Assembly: GCA_900541715.1 (NCBI GenBank)
Contig: UQLI01000006.1
Location: forward strand, 5,900 to 69,899
DNA length: 64,000 bases
Origin: an uncultured Collinsella sp.
GTDB lineage: Bacteria > Actinomycetota > Coriobacteriia > Coriobacteriales > Coriobacteriaceae
Direction of reading: 5' to 3'
Each line of letters starts with the position of its first letter. Positions within the stretch are counted from its first letter, which is position 1. Positions 36,339-45,672 of this stretch are shown here, piece after piece. The translations under genes and the position numbers were made by a program. Under the pieces are notes generated by a model. It worked only from the letters and a program-made list of their open reading frames with translations, was not told where the DNA came from and did no database searches.

Positions 36339-37055
36339 ATGCCGGGCTTGGGAACAATCATCAACGTTGTGCTTTTAGTTGCGGGCGGTCTTTTAGGATT
36401 AGCGGGCGGCCGCTTCATTACACCGCGCATCCAAGACACGCTCATGAAAGCATCGGGGCTGTGCGTCCTGTTTATCGGCCTTGGCGGCACCATGCAAAAG
36501 ATGCTCCTTATCGATGGGAAGGCGCTGGCGACCACCGGTACCACCATGCTCATCGTCTCATTTGCGCTCGGTTCGCTCATCGGCGAGGCCGTCAACTTGG
36601 AAGCCGCCATCGAGAACCTTGGCGAATGGCTCAAGCGCAAAACCGGCAGCGAGGGCGATAACGAGTTCACCAACGCTTTTGTCTCGACTTCACTCACCGT
36701 GTGTATCGGCGCCATGGCCATTGTGGGATCGATCCAGGACGGTCTGCTCGGTGACTGGTCAACGCTTGCCCTGAAAGGCGCATTGGACTGCATCATCGTC
36801 TGCACCATGACGGCGTCGCTTGGCCGCGGCTGCATTTTCTCCGCCCTGCCCGTCGCCGTGTTCCAGGGGACGATCACGTTGTTTGCCGGCGCGCTCTCCC
36901 CCATCATGACCACAGCAGCCCTCAACAGCCTTTCGCTCGTAGGCTCCATGCTCATCTTCTGCGTCGGCGTCAACCTCATCCGTCCTCAGACCTTCCGCAC
37001 GGCCAATATGCTCCCCTCCGTCGTCATCGCCGTCATCTACGCCCTCCTGTTCTAA
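36339..37055 (+). CDS. DUF554 membrane protein
   Basis: This 238-residue protein has about seven hydrophobic segments and the DUF554 start MPGLGTIINVVLLVAGGLLG, with FIGLGGTMQKML and SVVIAVIYALLF at the end. Family members are of unknown transport function. The ATG at 36339 has ACAGGAGGGCTC upstream; the longer frame from 36270 is rejected. It is separated by 118 bases from the surface cassette and may be independent. Confidence 0.85.
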   Translation: MPGLGTIINVVLLVAGGLLGLAGGRFITPRIQDTLMKASGLCVLFIGLGGTMQKMLLIDGKALATTGTTMLIVSFALGSLIGEAVNLEAAIENLGEWLKRKTGSEGDNEFTNAFVSTSLTVCIGAMAIVGSIQDGLLGDWSTLALKGALDCIIVCTMTASLGRGCIFSALPVAVFQGTITLFAGALSPIMTTAALNSLSLVGSMLIFCVGVNLIRPQTFRTANMLPSVVIAVIYALLF

Positions 37056-37097
37056 ATCTATCTACGCAGCAGTATCTCGAACACCTGTTTGATGCTG

Positions 37098-37106
37098 TGC
37101 TATGAT
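37098..37106 (+). promoter_or_regulatory. Extended -10 promoter of the Shango operon
   Basis: TGCTATGAT, an extended -10 element, lies 38 bases before the sngA start with no clear -35. Such promoters often do not need one. It is the best candidate for the sngABC transcript. Confidence 0.5.
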
Positions 37107-37143
37107 ATGAGGTCACCGAAGCTGCGTTAGGAGAGGAGGAGCG

Positions 37144-38904
37144 GTGGCCGACCAGGACATCAAGATGCTCATCGAGCGCATTATGGCCGAGGCCCGGACC
37201 CATCAGTCTGCCCGCTTCTCACATGAAGTCTACGCAGACGAGCCGATTCTCAAAACCGGCCGACAGATGCAGAATTTCCTCCCCGACCAGTACCGCAAAA
37301 TGCGCGAGATATCGCGCTGGCAGGATGACCCCAAGGGCGGTGCGGGCCGCTGGCTTTCGGAAGCCGAGCTTTTTTACCGCCAGGGCCTGCTGATGGCCGA
37401 CTTTGAGGACGACTGTCCCTACAACGGCACCTTTAAGTCGTACTTTCCCACCTACAACGCCATGAGCGACCGGCAGCTGCGCGGCTACTTTACCTGGCGT
37501 GCCCAAGTGCGCCGCGGAACCGTCGAGGAAACGTCTACGTCCTTTGCCTTCCTGTATCTCTATGAGCTGATCTGCGGCATCGGCGTTGATGACCCGCTCG
37601 ATGGCTTTAGCAAGATCAAGGCCTTTTGGGATGCCTACCGTGCCTTCGAGCCCGGCATCGACCGGTTTGCACGCGTGTGGCTGCAAGATTACGCCGTGTT
37701 CCACAGGCTCGACCCCAAGCTGCTTCGCGACTCTAAAACCGTCATGTTCGATAACGCCCTTATCGAGCTGCGGCGCGCGGCTCGAGACCTTGTACCAGCA
37801 CAGGCACCGTCCGGCCAGACCCCTAAGCGTCGCAAAACCTCCGAGCCCACGCTCCCCCTTCCGCCCGACGAGGCGCGCGAGGAGCGGCTCATGGCCGCCA
37901 TCAACGCCCTCTCCACGTACAACCTAAGTAACTCGCGGCTCGACCGCAGCCACCACCGCGATCTGCGCCATGTGACATGCGCCGTGTATGTCCGCATGGC
38001 GCACTACTATGACACGCACCGAAAGACCGGTATCGTGGCGAGCTTGTTTGGGGAGGAGACAGCCATGCCCTATACCATGTTTGCCTCGGCTGTGTTCTTT
38101 GCGCCTAATCGCCACGAGGATTGCGAATACCGTCTGGACCCCATCCATATTTACCGTTGTCAAAACGGCTTTTGGGAATGCATGCGCATCCACGGCAGCA
38201 GGCAAAAAAGCAGCAAGCTTGGTGAGATGATGCGCGCCTGCGACCAACGCCTGCGCCTGGCTCTAGACCCCACCCACCCCCTAAAGGAGGAGAAGGTCCC
38301 CAAATATCTGGCCAAGATCATCGATGACGAGATTGTGGCATGGCTTTCGTGGGACGCCGCACACCAGCCCGTCAAGATCGATATCGATCTGAGTCAGCTG
38401 GGGCACATTCGGAGCGCCGCTGCGCAAACGCGCGAAGCGCTTTTGATCGACGAGGAACGCGAGGACGGCGCGTCCGCAGAAGCCGAGGCAGCGGACTCAG
38501 GGCAACCGGAAGCCGAGCCCGTAACCGACGCGATTGTCGAACCGGTCGTGGCACCCATTCGGCAGGACTTGACCGACGAGCCGACCATATCCACCGAACA
38601 GTTTGGTGTCGTGGCACCGCTTCTCGCGCCGACGCCCGTGTTCGCAGCTGCTGCGCCCGCTGACGCCACAAGCGAACTCACGCCTGCCGCAGACGCCTAT
38701 CTCCGCGCGCTGCTCGAGCAGAACACGGCGCAGGCGGCATTGGCGGTGGAGAGGTCGGGACAGAGCGAGGACATGCTCGTCGATAGCATCAACGAGGCGC
38801 TCTTTGACCTGGTGGGCGACACCGTAATTGAATTTAGCGCGGCAGGGCCGCAGATTATTGAGGACTACGAAGCAGACGTGAGAGGATACCTAGACCATGA
38901 GTGA
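37144..38904 (+). CDS. sngA: Shango defence protein A (TerB_N/TerB_C domains)
   Basis: This 586-residue protein has a TerB_N-like region (FYRQGLLMADFEDDCPYNG, YFPTYNAMSDRQLRGYFTWR; about 75-200) and a TerB_C-like region at the end (about 400-586), split by an acidic alanine-rich linker. TerB domains were named from tellurite resistance, but this architecture next to a P-loop ATPase and an Lhr-like helicase is that of SngA in the Shango anti-phage system. The start is GTG after GGAGAGGAGGAGCG. Its last 8 bases overlap sngB. The molecular role of SngA is unclear. Confidence 0.8.
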   Translation: MADQDIKMLIERIMAEARTHQSARFSHEVYADEPILKTGRQMQNFLPDQYRKMREISRWQDDPKGGAGRWLSEAELFYRQGLLMADFEDDCPYNGTFKSYFPTYNAMSDRQLRGYFTWRAQVRRGTVEETSTSFAFLYLYELICGIGVDDPLDGFSKIKAFWDAYRAFEPGIDRFARVWLQDYAVFHRLDPKLLRDSKTVMFDNALIELRRAARDLVPAQAPSGQTPKRRKTSEPTLPLPPDEAREERLMAAINALSTYNLSNSRLDRSHHRDLRHVTCAVYVRMAHYYDTHRKTGIVASLFGEETAMPYTMFASAVFFAPNRHEDCEYRLDPIHIYRCQNGFWECMRIHGSRQKSSKLGEMMRACDQRLRLALDPTHPLKEEKVPKYLAKIIDDEIVAWLSWDAAHQPVKIDIDLSQLGHIRSAAAQTREALLIDEEREDGASAEAEAADSGQPEAEPVTDAIVEPVVAPIRQDLTDEPTISTEQFGVVAPLLAPTPVFAAAAPADATSELTPAADAYLRALLEQNTAQAALAVERSGQSEDMLVDSINEALFDLVGDTVIEFSAAGPQIIEDYEADVRGYLDHE

Positions 38905-40201
38905 TACCGCATCCGCAGCACCCCGCGTGCCCAAGCGCGTCGCTGCCGTCATTCTCAACTCGCTCAAGGGCGGCGTGGTCCCGCGCATCGGCCTTCCCTA
39001 CATTACCGTAGGGCGCGAGGTCGAGATCCGCGCCCTGCTCACCGATCTGAGTCTCATCGCCGACGGTGGGGCGAGCTTCCGCTTCCTGGTCGGTCGCTAC
39101 GGCGCCGGCAAGAGCTTTTTGCTCCAAACCATCCGAACGCATGCCATGGGCGAGGGATTCGTCGTCGCCGATGCAGACTTGTCCCCCGAGCGCCGTCTGC
39201 AGGGCGGGCAGGGGCAGGGCCTTGCCACCTACCGCGAGCTCATCCGCAATATATCGACCAAGACGCGCCCCGAGGGCGGCGCGCTCAACCTTATCCTGGA
39301 TCGTTGGGTCACCTCGTGTGCCGATGCCGATGAGTCCGTCGTTAATGCCCAACTGGCCCCGCTCGAGGAGATGGTCCACGGCTTCGACTTCACCCGCATG
39401 CTTCGCCGCTATCGCACGGCCGTATCCGAGGGCGACGAGGAAGCCATGAGCCGCGTGACCAAATGGATCCGCGGCGAATACCGTACCAAGAGCGAGGCTC
39501 GCGCCGAGCTGGGCTCCTCGACCATCATCAGCGATGACGACTGGTACGACTACGTTAAGCTCATCGCGCGTTTTTTGGTCTGCGGCGGCTACAAGGGTAT
39601 GTTGGTGCTCATCGACGAGCTCGTGAATCTGTATAAGATTCCCAACGCCATCACGCGCCAGTACAACTACGAGAAGATCCTGACCATGTACAACGACACG
39701 CTCCAGGGCAAGGCGCAGTACCTGGGCATGATCATGGGCGGCACGCCAACCTCCATCGAAGACCGCCGCCGCGGCGTGTTCTCCTACGAGGCCCTGCGCA
39801 GCCGACTCGCTCAAGGCCGCTTTGCACGCGAGGACCTTAAGGACATGCTCGCGCCCATCATCCGTCTGCAGCCACTCACCTACGAGGAGCTGCTGGTGCT
39901 GATCGAAAAACTCATGCAAATTCACGCCGGCTACTTTGGCTGGACGCCCACGCTGACCGAGAACGACTTGGTGGACTTCCTCAAGATCGAGTTCGGTCGT
40001 GTGGGAGCCGACACACATCTGACGCCGCGTGAAGTCATTCGCGACTTTATCGAGCTGCTCGACATCCTATGCCAGAACCCCGACGCCAACGTAGCCGAGC
40101 TGCTGCAAAGCGTCGGCGGCGACGCGCTGGCGCCGGCAGCAGCAACAGGCGACACCGGCACCGCAGGCGGCGACCGTAACTTCGCCGAATTCACCATCTA
40201 A
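38897..40201 (+). CDS. sngB: Shango defence protein B (BrxD-like P-loop ATPase)
   Basis: This 434-residue protein of the DUF2791/BrxD type has Walker A VGRYGAGKS (65-73) and Walker B MLVLIDEL (Asp241, Glu242). The C-terminal third is helical. BrxD-like ATPases also occur in BREX, where they accompany Lhr-like helicases; here no PglX, PglZ or BrxL is found, which favours Shango. Likely an ATP-driven assembly factor acting with the TerB protein and helicase. Translation is coupled to sngA by the 8-base overlap. Confidence 0.82.
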   Translation: MSDTASAAPRVPKRVAAVILNSLKGGVVPRIGLPYITVGREVEIRALLTDLSLIADGGASFRFLVGRYGAGKSFLLQTIRTHAMGEGFVVADADLSPERRLQGGQGQGLATYRELIRNISTKTRPEGGALNLILDRWVTSCADADESVVNAQLAPLEEMVHGFDFTRMLRRYRTAVSEGDEEAMSRVTKWIRGEYRTKSEARAELGSSTIISDDDWYDYVKLIARFLVCGGYKGMLVLIDELVNLYKIPNAITRQYNYEKILTMYNDTLQGKAQYLGMIMGGTPTSIEDRRRGVFSYEALRSRLAQGRFAREDLKDMLAPIIRLQPLTYEELLVLIEKLMQIHAGYFGWTPTLTENDLVDFLKIEFGRVGADTHLTPREVIRDFIELLDILCQNPDANVAELLQSVGGDALAPAAATGDTGTAGGDRNFAEFTI

Positions 40202-40240
40202 CCTGCCAAAAAGGGATAGGTTTATTTTGGCAGGTTTTAT
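40200..40240 (+). terminator. Terminator-like hairpin between sngB and sngC
   Basis: AACCTGCCAAAA (40200-40211) pairs perfectly with TTTTGGCAGGTT (40225-40236), followed by TTAT. It begins on the last base of the sngB stop codon. It may reduce readthrough into sngC or act as a leaky terminator inside the operon. Confidence 0.65.
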
Positions 40241-40317
40241 CTGGGCAAACGTTGAAGCGGTAATGCAGCAAGCCACTGCCCGCCGCGTTGAGAGATTCGC
40301 TTTTGAAAGGAGGCCTC

Positions 40318-42762
40318 GTGAACGCCTTTGACCGCTACGCCCCGTTTATCCAAGACTTCATCTACTCCCACGATTGGGAGAGCCTGCGCTCCATCCAGGT
40401 TGCGGCGGCAGATGCCATCTTTAACTCGCAGGACAATGTGCTCCTGACGGCATCCACGGCTTCCGGCAAAACCGAGGCAGCCTTCTTTCCCATCCTGACC
40501 GAGTTTTGGGAGAACCCACCCGCAAGCGTGGGCGCCCTCTACATTGGCCCCCTCAAGGCGCTCATCAACGACCAATTCGTCCGCCTCAACGACCTGTGCG
40601 AAGAAGCCGATATCCCCGTCTGGCACTGGCATGGCGATGTCTCGCAATCACACAAGGCCAAACTCATCAAAAAGCCGAGTGGTATCCTTCAGATTACGCC
40701 CGAATCGCTCGAGGCGCTCCTGATCCATAAGCACATGGCGATCCCGCGCATGTTTTGCGACCTGCGCTACGTCGTCATCGACGAGGTTCATTCGCTCATG
40801 CGCGGCGACCGCGGCGGGCAGACGCTCTGTCTTATCGAGCGCCTCTCGCGCATGGCCGGCGTACAACCCCGCCGCATTGGCCTTTCCGCTACCATCGGCG
40901 ACCCCGAGCGCACGGGTGCCTTTCTCTCACAGGGAACGGGACGAGACTGCGTTATCCCCCGTTTTGAGGAACCGCGCCGCGTGTGGCGTATCTCCATGGA
41001 GCACTTCTACAACTCGGGTCCCCAGGCGCAGCAACGAGGATTCGAGAGCACAGGTCCGCAGGAAGCTGAGGTGCTCGCATGCGAGCGCATTGAGGCGGCA
41101 CCACCCGTGGCGCTGCCCGCATCCGGACAAGACATGCGCCACAGCGGACAGCTCACACAGGCGGAACGTCGTCAACGTCGCGAGCAGGCGCGGGGCAAGG
41201 ACGCTCCCAAAGACCGTCGCACTTCCTCGGCCCCCGAGGGCGAAGTCGACATCCCACGAGCGACCGAGCAGGCGCTTCTCAGCCCCACCGACACAGCGCC
41301 AGACAACGCCGACCCCGGCATGGGCTATATCTTCGAACACACCCGCGGCCGCAAGTGCTTGGTCTTTGCCAACTCGCGCGAGGAGGCAGAGGCCGTGTGC
41401 TCCATGCTGCGCAGCTACTGCGAAAGTCGACACGAGCCCGACCGCTTTCTAATCCATCACGGCAACCTTTCGGCATCGCTGCGCGAGACGGCCGAGGAGC
41501 TCATGCGCGACGAGGAGCAGGCGCAGACAACCGTCACCACCTCTACGCTGGAGCTCGGTATCGATATCGGCCGCCTGGAGCGCGCCTTCCAGATTGACGC
41601 GCCGTTTACCGTCAGCTCCTTTTTGCAGCGCATGGGGCGCACGGGACGCCGCGACCTTCCGCCCGAGATGTGGTTTGTCATGCGCGAGGAAGAACCCGAG
41701 CCGCGCACGATGATGCCCGAAACCATTCCCTGGAAGCTCCTGCAGGGTATCGCGCTCGTACAACTCTATCGCGAGGAAAAGTGGGTCGAGCCGCCCGAGC
41801 TCGATCGACTCCCCTACAGCCTGCTCTATCACCAGACTATGTCGACCCTCGCCAGCACCGGCGAGCTCACGCCGGCCGAACTTGCCCAGCGTGTGCTCAC
41901 GCTCAGCTATTTCCACCGTATCTCGGCAGACGATTACCGTGTGCTGCTACGTCACCTCATTAAGATCGACCATATCCAGGTCACCGAAGGTGGCGGGCTC
42001 ATCGTGGGTCTCGCGGGCGAGCGCGTCATCAACAACTTTAAGTTCTACGCCGTGTTCCAGGAAAACGAGGAGTTTACCGTCCGGAGCGAATCGGCCGAGC
42101 TGGGCACGATTGTTAATCCGCCCCCGCCCGGTGAGCGCATCGCCATCGCCGGACACTGTTGGATTGTCGAGGAAGTGGACTGGAAGCGCCACACTGTCTT
42201 TGCCACGCAGGTCAAGGGCCGGGTGCCGGCCTACTTTGGCGACTGCCCCGGCGACATCAATACACACGTACTCGAGCGCATGCGCAAGGCGCTCAACGAG
42301 CACGCGACATATCCGTACCTCATGGGTAACGCACGGGCCCGCTTGGCGCAGGCTCGCCATACGGCCGAGATTTCGGGTGCGGGAACCAAGCCACTCATCA
42401 ACCTGGGTGGCGACACCTGGGTACTCTTCCCCTGGCTGGGCAGTTACGCCTTTTTGGCACTCGAGCGCATGCTCAAGATTAAGTGTGCCGCGGAGCTGGG
42501 CCTTCGCGGACTCGACCCATCGCGCCCGTACTTTATGCAGTTTAAGATGAAGGCCGACGAGGAGAGGTTCTTTGAGGTGCTCGCCGCCGAGGCCGAGAAG
42601 GACTTCAATCCCATCGAGCTCGTCTATCCCGGCGAGGTGCCTTATTTTGATCGCTACGACGAGTACGTTCCCGAGGAGCTCGTGCGCAAAGGCTTTGCCG
42701 AAGGCGTGCTCGACATCGAAGGCATGAAGCAGCGCGTTCTCGGCTGGCGCGACCACGCCTAA
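40318..42762 (+). CDS. sngC: Shango defence protein C (Lhr-like DEAD/DEAH helicase)
   Basis: This 814-residue SF2 helicase starts at GTG 40318, set by a strong AAAGGAGG four bases away. It shows ASTASGKT (motif I, about 45-52), VIDEVHSL (DEVH 155-158), LSATIG (about 189) and RMGRTGRRD (motif VI). A variable charged insertion of about 90 residues lies between the two RecA-like halves. The C-terminal region resembles the Lhr/BrxHI-type extension. In Shango this helicase is needed for anti-phage protection. It is the last gene of the operon. Confidence 0.85.
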   Translation: MNAFDRYAPFIQDFIYSHDWESLRSIQVAAADAIFNSQDNVLLTASTASGKTEAAFFPILTEFWENPPASVGALYIGPLKALINDQFVRLNDLCEEADIPVWHWHGDVSQSHKAKLIKKPSGILQITPESLEALLIHKHMAIPRMFCDLRYVVIDEVHSLMRGDRGGQTLCLIERLSRMAGVQPRRIGLSATIGDPERTGAFLSQGTGRDCVIPRFEEPRRVWRISMEHFYNSGPQAQQRGFESTGPQEAEVLACERIEAAPPVALPASGQDMRHSGQLTQAERRQRREQARGKDAPKDRRTSSAPEGEVDIPRATEQALLSPTDTAPDNADPGMGYIFEHTRGRKCLVFANSREEAEAVCSMLRSYCESRHEPDRFLIHHGNLSASLRETAEELMRDEEQAQTTVTTSTLELGIDIGRLERAFQIDAPFTVSSFLQRMGRTGRRDLPPEMWFVMREEEPEPRTMMPETIPWKLLQGIALVQLYREEKWVEPPELDRLPYSLLYHQTMSTLASTGELTPAELAQRVLTLSYFHRISADDYRVLLRHLIKIDHIQVTEGGGLIVGLAGERVINNFKFYAVFQENEEFTVRSESAELGTIVNPPPPGERIAIAGHCWIVEEVDWKRHTVFATQVKGRVPAYFGDCPGDINTHVLERMRKALNEHATYPYLMGNARARLAQARHTAEISGAGTKPLINLGGDTWVLFPWLGSYAFLALERMLKIKCAAELGLRGLDPSRPYFMQFKMKADEERFFEVLAAEAEKDFNPIELVYPGEVPYFDRYDEYVPEELVRKGFAEGVLDIEGMKQRVLGWRDHA

Positions 42763-42788
42763 GACCAGTCTTTTTGGGACGGGGAGAC

Positions 42789-43667
42789 CTATTTGTCGTG
42801 AAGAACGGTGCCGAGGAAGTCGGTGTCGAAGGGCACGGCTTCGGCAAAGGCGTAGTTGCCGTCGCTGGCGATGAGCAGGTAGTTCTCCTCGCCGCCGAAC
42901 TCCGCATCGCCACATGGGACCACCCAGGCGTGGGCGAATACCTCGAGTGCCGTGGCAGCGCAATCGCGCAGGAACGTCACATCGCTCCCCTCGCTTGCGC
43001 TCACGATATTGGCAACGTAGACGCCACCGACATTTAGGCTGCCCCGCACCAAACGCAACGCTTCAACCGTCGCCAGCTCGCGTACGGGCTCGGCACCGCC
43101 AAAGCAATCGCTCACGACCACGTCGTAGCGACGATGGCCCACACTCGTCACACCCAGATACGAGCGAGCCTCAGCAGTAATCACCCGCAAGCGGTCGCCC
43201 ACCGTGCGCTCCAGCTCGTCCAGATAGAACCAACGGCGCGCCAGGCGCGTAATCTCTCCGTCATACTCGATGACGTCCATGCGCAAGCCCTCGTGCGACA
43301 TCAGGGCGAATTTAGGATAGGCAAACCCGCCGCCGCCCAGCATAAGCATACGGTCGATGCCGTGACCATAAGCGTCGCGCATCGCATCCTCGGACTCAAA
43401 CACGTCGTCAAACGCACGATAGTACGCAAAGACGGGCTCGGCCCAACGCTCACCGACATAGCTCGCGCTTTGGTAGACGCCGCCTTGCACCAACACGCGA
43501 ATCTCATCGCCGCCCTCATCGTGCACGCGTTTCACACGCGCCAACCCATTGCGGGTTCGCGCAACCTGCAGACAGGCAGCGCGAACAGCGACGGCGGCCG
43601 CACCAAGCGCCGCGGCTCCCAGAGCAACGCCGGCAACGACGCCGGCAGAAACACTTGGCTTGTTCAT
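42789..43667 (-). CDS. Spermidine synthase-like methyltransferase-fold protein with N-terminal membrane segment
   Basis: This 292-residue protein has an N-terminal hydrophobic stretch (VVAGVALGAAALGAAAVAV) followed by a Rossmann fold like that of spermidine synthases (MLMLGGGGFAYPKF, DVIEYDGEITRLARRWF, YDVVVSDCFGGAEP). Such spermidine-synthase-like proteins often lack known polyamine activity. The membrane segment suggests attachment to the cytoplasmic face. It directly follows elp3 (stop/start with no gap), so the two are cotranscribed; a functional link is not known. Confidence 0.78.
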   Translation of the reverse strand: MNKPSVSAGVVAGVALGAAALGAAAVAVRAACLQVARTRNGLARVKRVHDEGGDEIRVLVQGGVYQSASYVGERWAEPVFAYYRAFDDVFESEDAMRDAYGHGIDRMLMLGGGGFAYPKFALMSHEGLRMDVIEYDGEITRLARRWFYLDELERTVGDRLRVITAEARSYLGVTSVGHRRYDVVVSDCFGGAEPVRELATVEALRLVRGSLNVGGVYVANIVSASEGSDVTFLRDCAATALEVFAHAWVVPCGDAEFGGEENYLLIASDGNYAFAEAVPFDTDFLGTVLHDK

Positions 43668-45575
43668 CTAGAGCTCCTTTTGCAGATAGAGTCCATGGTC
43701 GTAAAAACCCAAATGGCGATAGTACTCGCGTGTGCCAATCGCGCTGATCACGTTGATGCGCGCATAGCCCGCGTCCCGAGCAATATGGCACGCACGCTCT
43801 ACGAGCAAACGCCCCAATCCATGGTGCTGGGCTGCCTGGCCTTGATCTCCCACGCGCGCCGCCATGCCATACACGTGCACCTCGCGAATCATCGCCTCGT
43901 CCGGTGTCGTCGGCAACTCATCCGCATGCGCGGCAACAAAAGCACGATCGGGCAGAGACAGACGCAAAAAGCCCGCGATCTTGCCCTGCGGCGTCACCCA
44001 CTGCAAAAAGCGCTCGTGCGTCACCGGCGTCTCGTACGCCACTTCCTCGTCAAGGGTCAGCTCATGCAAGTCGGCGCCCGCCGTGCTAATCTCGCGATAG
44101 CGAATCTCACGCACTGTCGCGCCTTCCCCACGAGCCGACAAGCGGTTTTCAACGAGCTGACGCAGGTTGGGCTTCTTGTTGCCCACCATGATGTCGTCGG
44201 AGCTAAAGTCGCGGATCATGCGACTGATGCGGCAGAACGCCGGCGTCACCACGATGTCGTCGGCCAACACATCGAGCAGCTCTTCCTCGGTATAGGGACG
44301 CCACTCGCCGCGCTCATAGCAGCCCACCAGACGCGAGCCCTCGATGAGCGCGCACGGGTAGACCTTGACCTCGTCGGGCATAAAGGCCCCTTCGGTCATA
44401 AAGCGCTCGTAGTCGCGCTTGTCCCCCTCGGGTGTGGCGCCCAATAAGTTGAGCATAAAATGCGCATGGATCTTAAAGCCAAAGAGGCGCGCAAGCGAAA
44501 ACGCCTGCTCGATCTGAGCCACCGAAATGCGACGCTCGTTGATATCGAGCAAATGCTGGTCGAGGCTCTGGATGCCCATCTGAATCTTGGTGCAGCCCAG
44601 ACGACGAATGAGCGTGAGCGCCTGTGGCGTCACGGCATCGGGGCGGGTCTCGATAACGAGCCCCACCACGCGATGCTTCGCCGTCTCGTTGATGCGCTGC
44701 TGACGCTCAAGCTCCTCCATCGTTTCCGTCTGCCACTCGGCAGCCTCGCCCCATGGCGTACCGGGGCCGTACAGACGACGCACTGCGCGGTTATAGCCAC
44801 CAACGACAGCATCCACACGCCCCCGCTCGTCGGCAACGCCGCTCGCAAGCTCGGCCTCGTCGGTCGCAATGCCGGCAGCCCGATAGCGCTCGCGGCGCTC
44901 TGTTACCACCGGCGGCAGGGCATCGGCGGGAGCGTCATCGAGCAGGCGCCCTGCCTCGGCACGGCTGATGCCCGGACGCGCCAACATGGGGTTTGCCGCC
45001 ACACCGGCGACGGCATCGTCATTGAGCGCACGGAAAAGCTCCGACATAAACCACGTCTGATACCCTTGCGGATAGTCGCTCCAGGTACCGCCGAGCACAA
45101 TGAGCTCTATCTTGTCGGTCGCATGTCCCATCTGCGAAAGCGCGGTCAGACGAGCGCTCACCTGCAGATACGGGTCGAAGCAGTTTTGCTCCGCACGGGC
45201 GCACGCCGGCTCGGCGTGCAGATAGCTTTTGGGCATGCGCAGATCGTTGGGGCAAAACAGGCAATCGCCCGAGCATGGCCAGGGCTTGGTAATGACGGTA
45301 ATGGTCGCCACGCCCGAGGCCGTTCGGCGCGGCTTCATACGCAGGACCTGCAGCAGTTGACGCTCCAGATCGGAATCGACATTCCACGCAGCCCACCGAA
45401 CCGGCTCCTCACGTTTAACCCGCTGGTAGAACGGCAGCAGACGGCGCTTGGCCAAATCGCGTTTGTCGGCACCCTCACGGCGCGCCTCGGCATGTATCAG
45501 TTTGACGAGCGCTTTGTCGTCCACGGTCTCGCCGCGACGCAGAGCCTCGAGTATGTTCAAGATAATCTGTTCCAT
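43668..45575 (-). CDS. elp3: Elp3-family radical SAM / GNAT tRNA-modifying enzyme
   Basis: This 635-residue protein unites a radical SAM domain, with the Fe-S motif CSGDCLFC (Cys101, 105, 108), and a C-terminal GNAT acetyltransferase domain (VYGMAARVGDQGQAAQHHG, RLLVERACHIARDAGYARI). It corresponds to Elp3, which adds a carboxymethyl group to uridine 34 of tRNA using acetyl-CoA and SAM. In eukaryotes it is part of Elongator; bacterial forms act alone. A Trm9-like methyltransferase lies 2 kb away and could methylate the product. The hairpin before it separates it from the upstream DUF4097 gene. Confidence 0.92.
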   Translation of the reverse strand: MEQIILNILEALRRGETVDDKALVKLIHAEARREGADKRDLAKRRLLPFYQRVKREEPVRWAAWNVDSDLERQLLQVLRMKPRRTASGVATITVITKPWPCSGDCLFCPNDLRMPKSYLHAEPACARAEQNCFDPYLQVSARLTALSQMGHATDKIELIVLGGTWSDYPQGYQTWFMSELFRALNDDAVAGVAANPMLARPGISRAEAGRLLDDAPADALPPVVTERRERYRAAGIATDEAELASGVADERGRVDAVVGGYNRAVRRLYGPGTPWGEAAEWQTETMEELERQQRINETAKHRVVGLVIETRPDAVTPQALTLIRRLGCTKIQMGIQSLDQHLLDINERRISVAQIEQAFSLARLFGFKIHAHFMLNLLGATPEGDKRDYERFMTEGAFMPDEVKVYPCALIEGSRLVGCYERGEWRPYTEEELLDVLADDIVVTPAFCRISRMIRDFSSDDIMVGNKKPNLRQLVENRLSARGEGATVREIRYREISTAGADLHELTLDEEVAYETPVTHERFLQWVTPQGKIAGFLRLSLPDRAFVAAHADELPTTPDEAMIREVHVYGMAARVGDQGQAAQHHGLGRLLVERACHIARDAGYARINVISAIGTREYYRHLGFYDHGLYLQKEL

Positions 45576-45594
45576 GTCCCCATTGTAAAGGCAA

Positions 45595-45626
45595 AGGCGC
45601 CGAAGCCCGTCACGGCTCCGGCGCCT
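45595..45626 (-). terminator. Hairpin between the DUF4097 gene and elp3
   Basis: AGGCGCCGAAGCC (45595-45607) pairs with GGCTCCGGCGCCT (45614-45626) with one mismatch. Read leftward it is followed by TTTGCCTTTAC, so it is a likely terminator for the regulator-DUF4097 transcript. Confidence 0.65.
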
Positions 45627-45672
45627 CCATCAAAGAGCATGCCTATATGTACCGATCTCCGAAAACCGCATG

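Noticed and set aside
37144..38904. Tellurite resistance gene
   Set aside because: TerB domains alone do not make a ter operon; no TerC, TerD or TerZ genes are nearby.
37144..42762. Partial BREX system
   Set aside because: BrxD-like ATPase and Lhr-like helicase are shared with BREX, but PglX, PglZ, BrxC/PglY and BrxL are absent and the TerB gene fits Shango.
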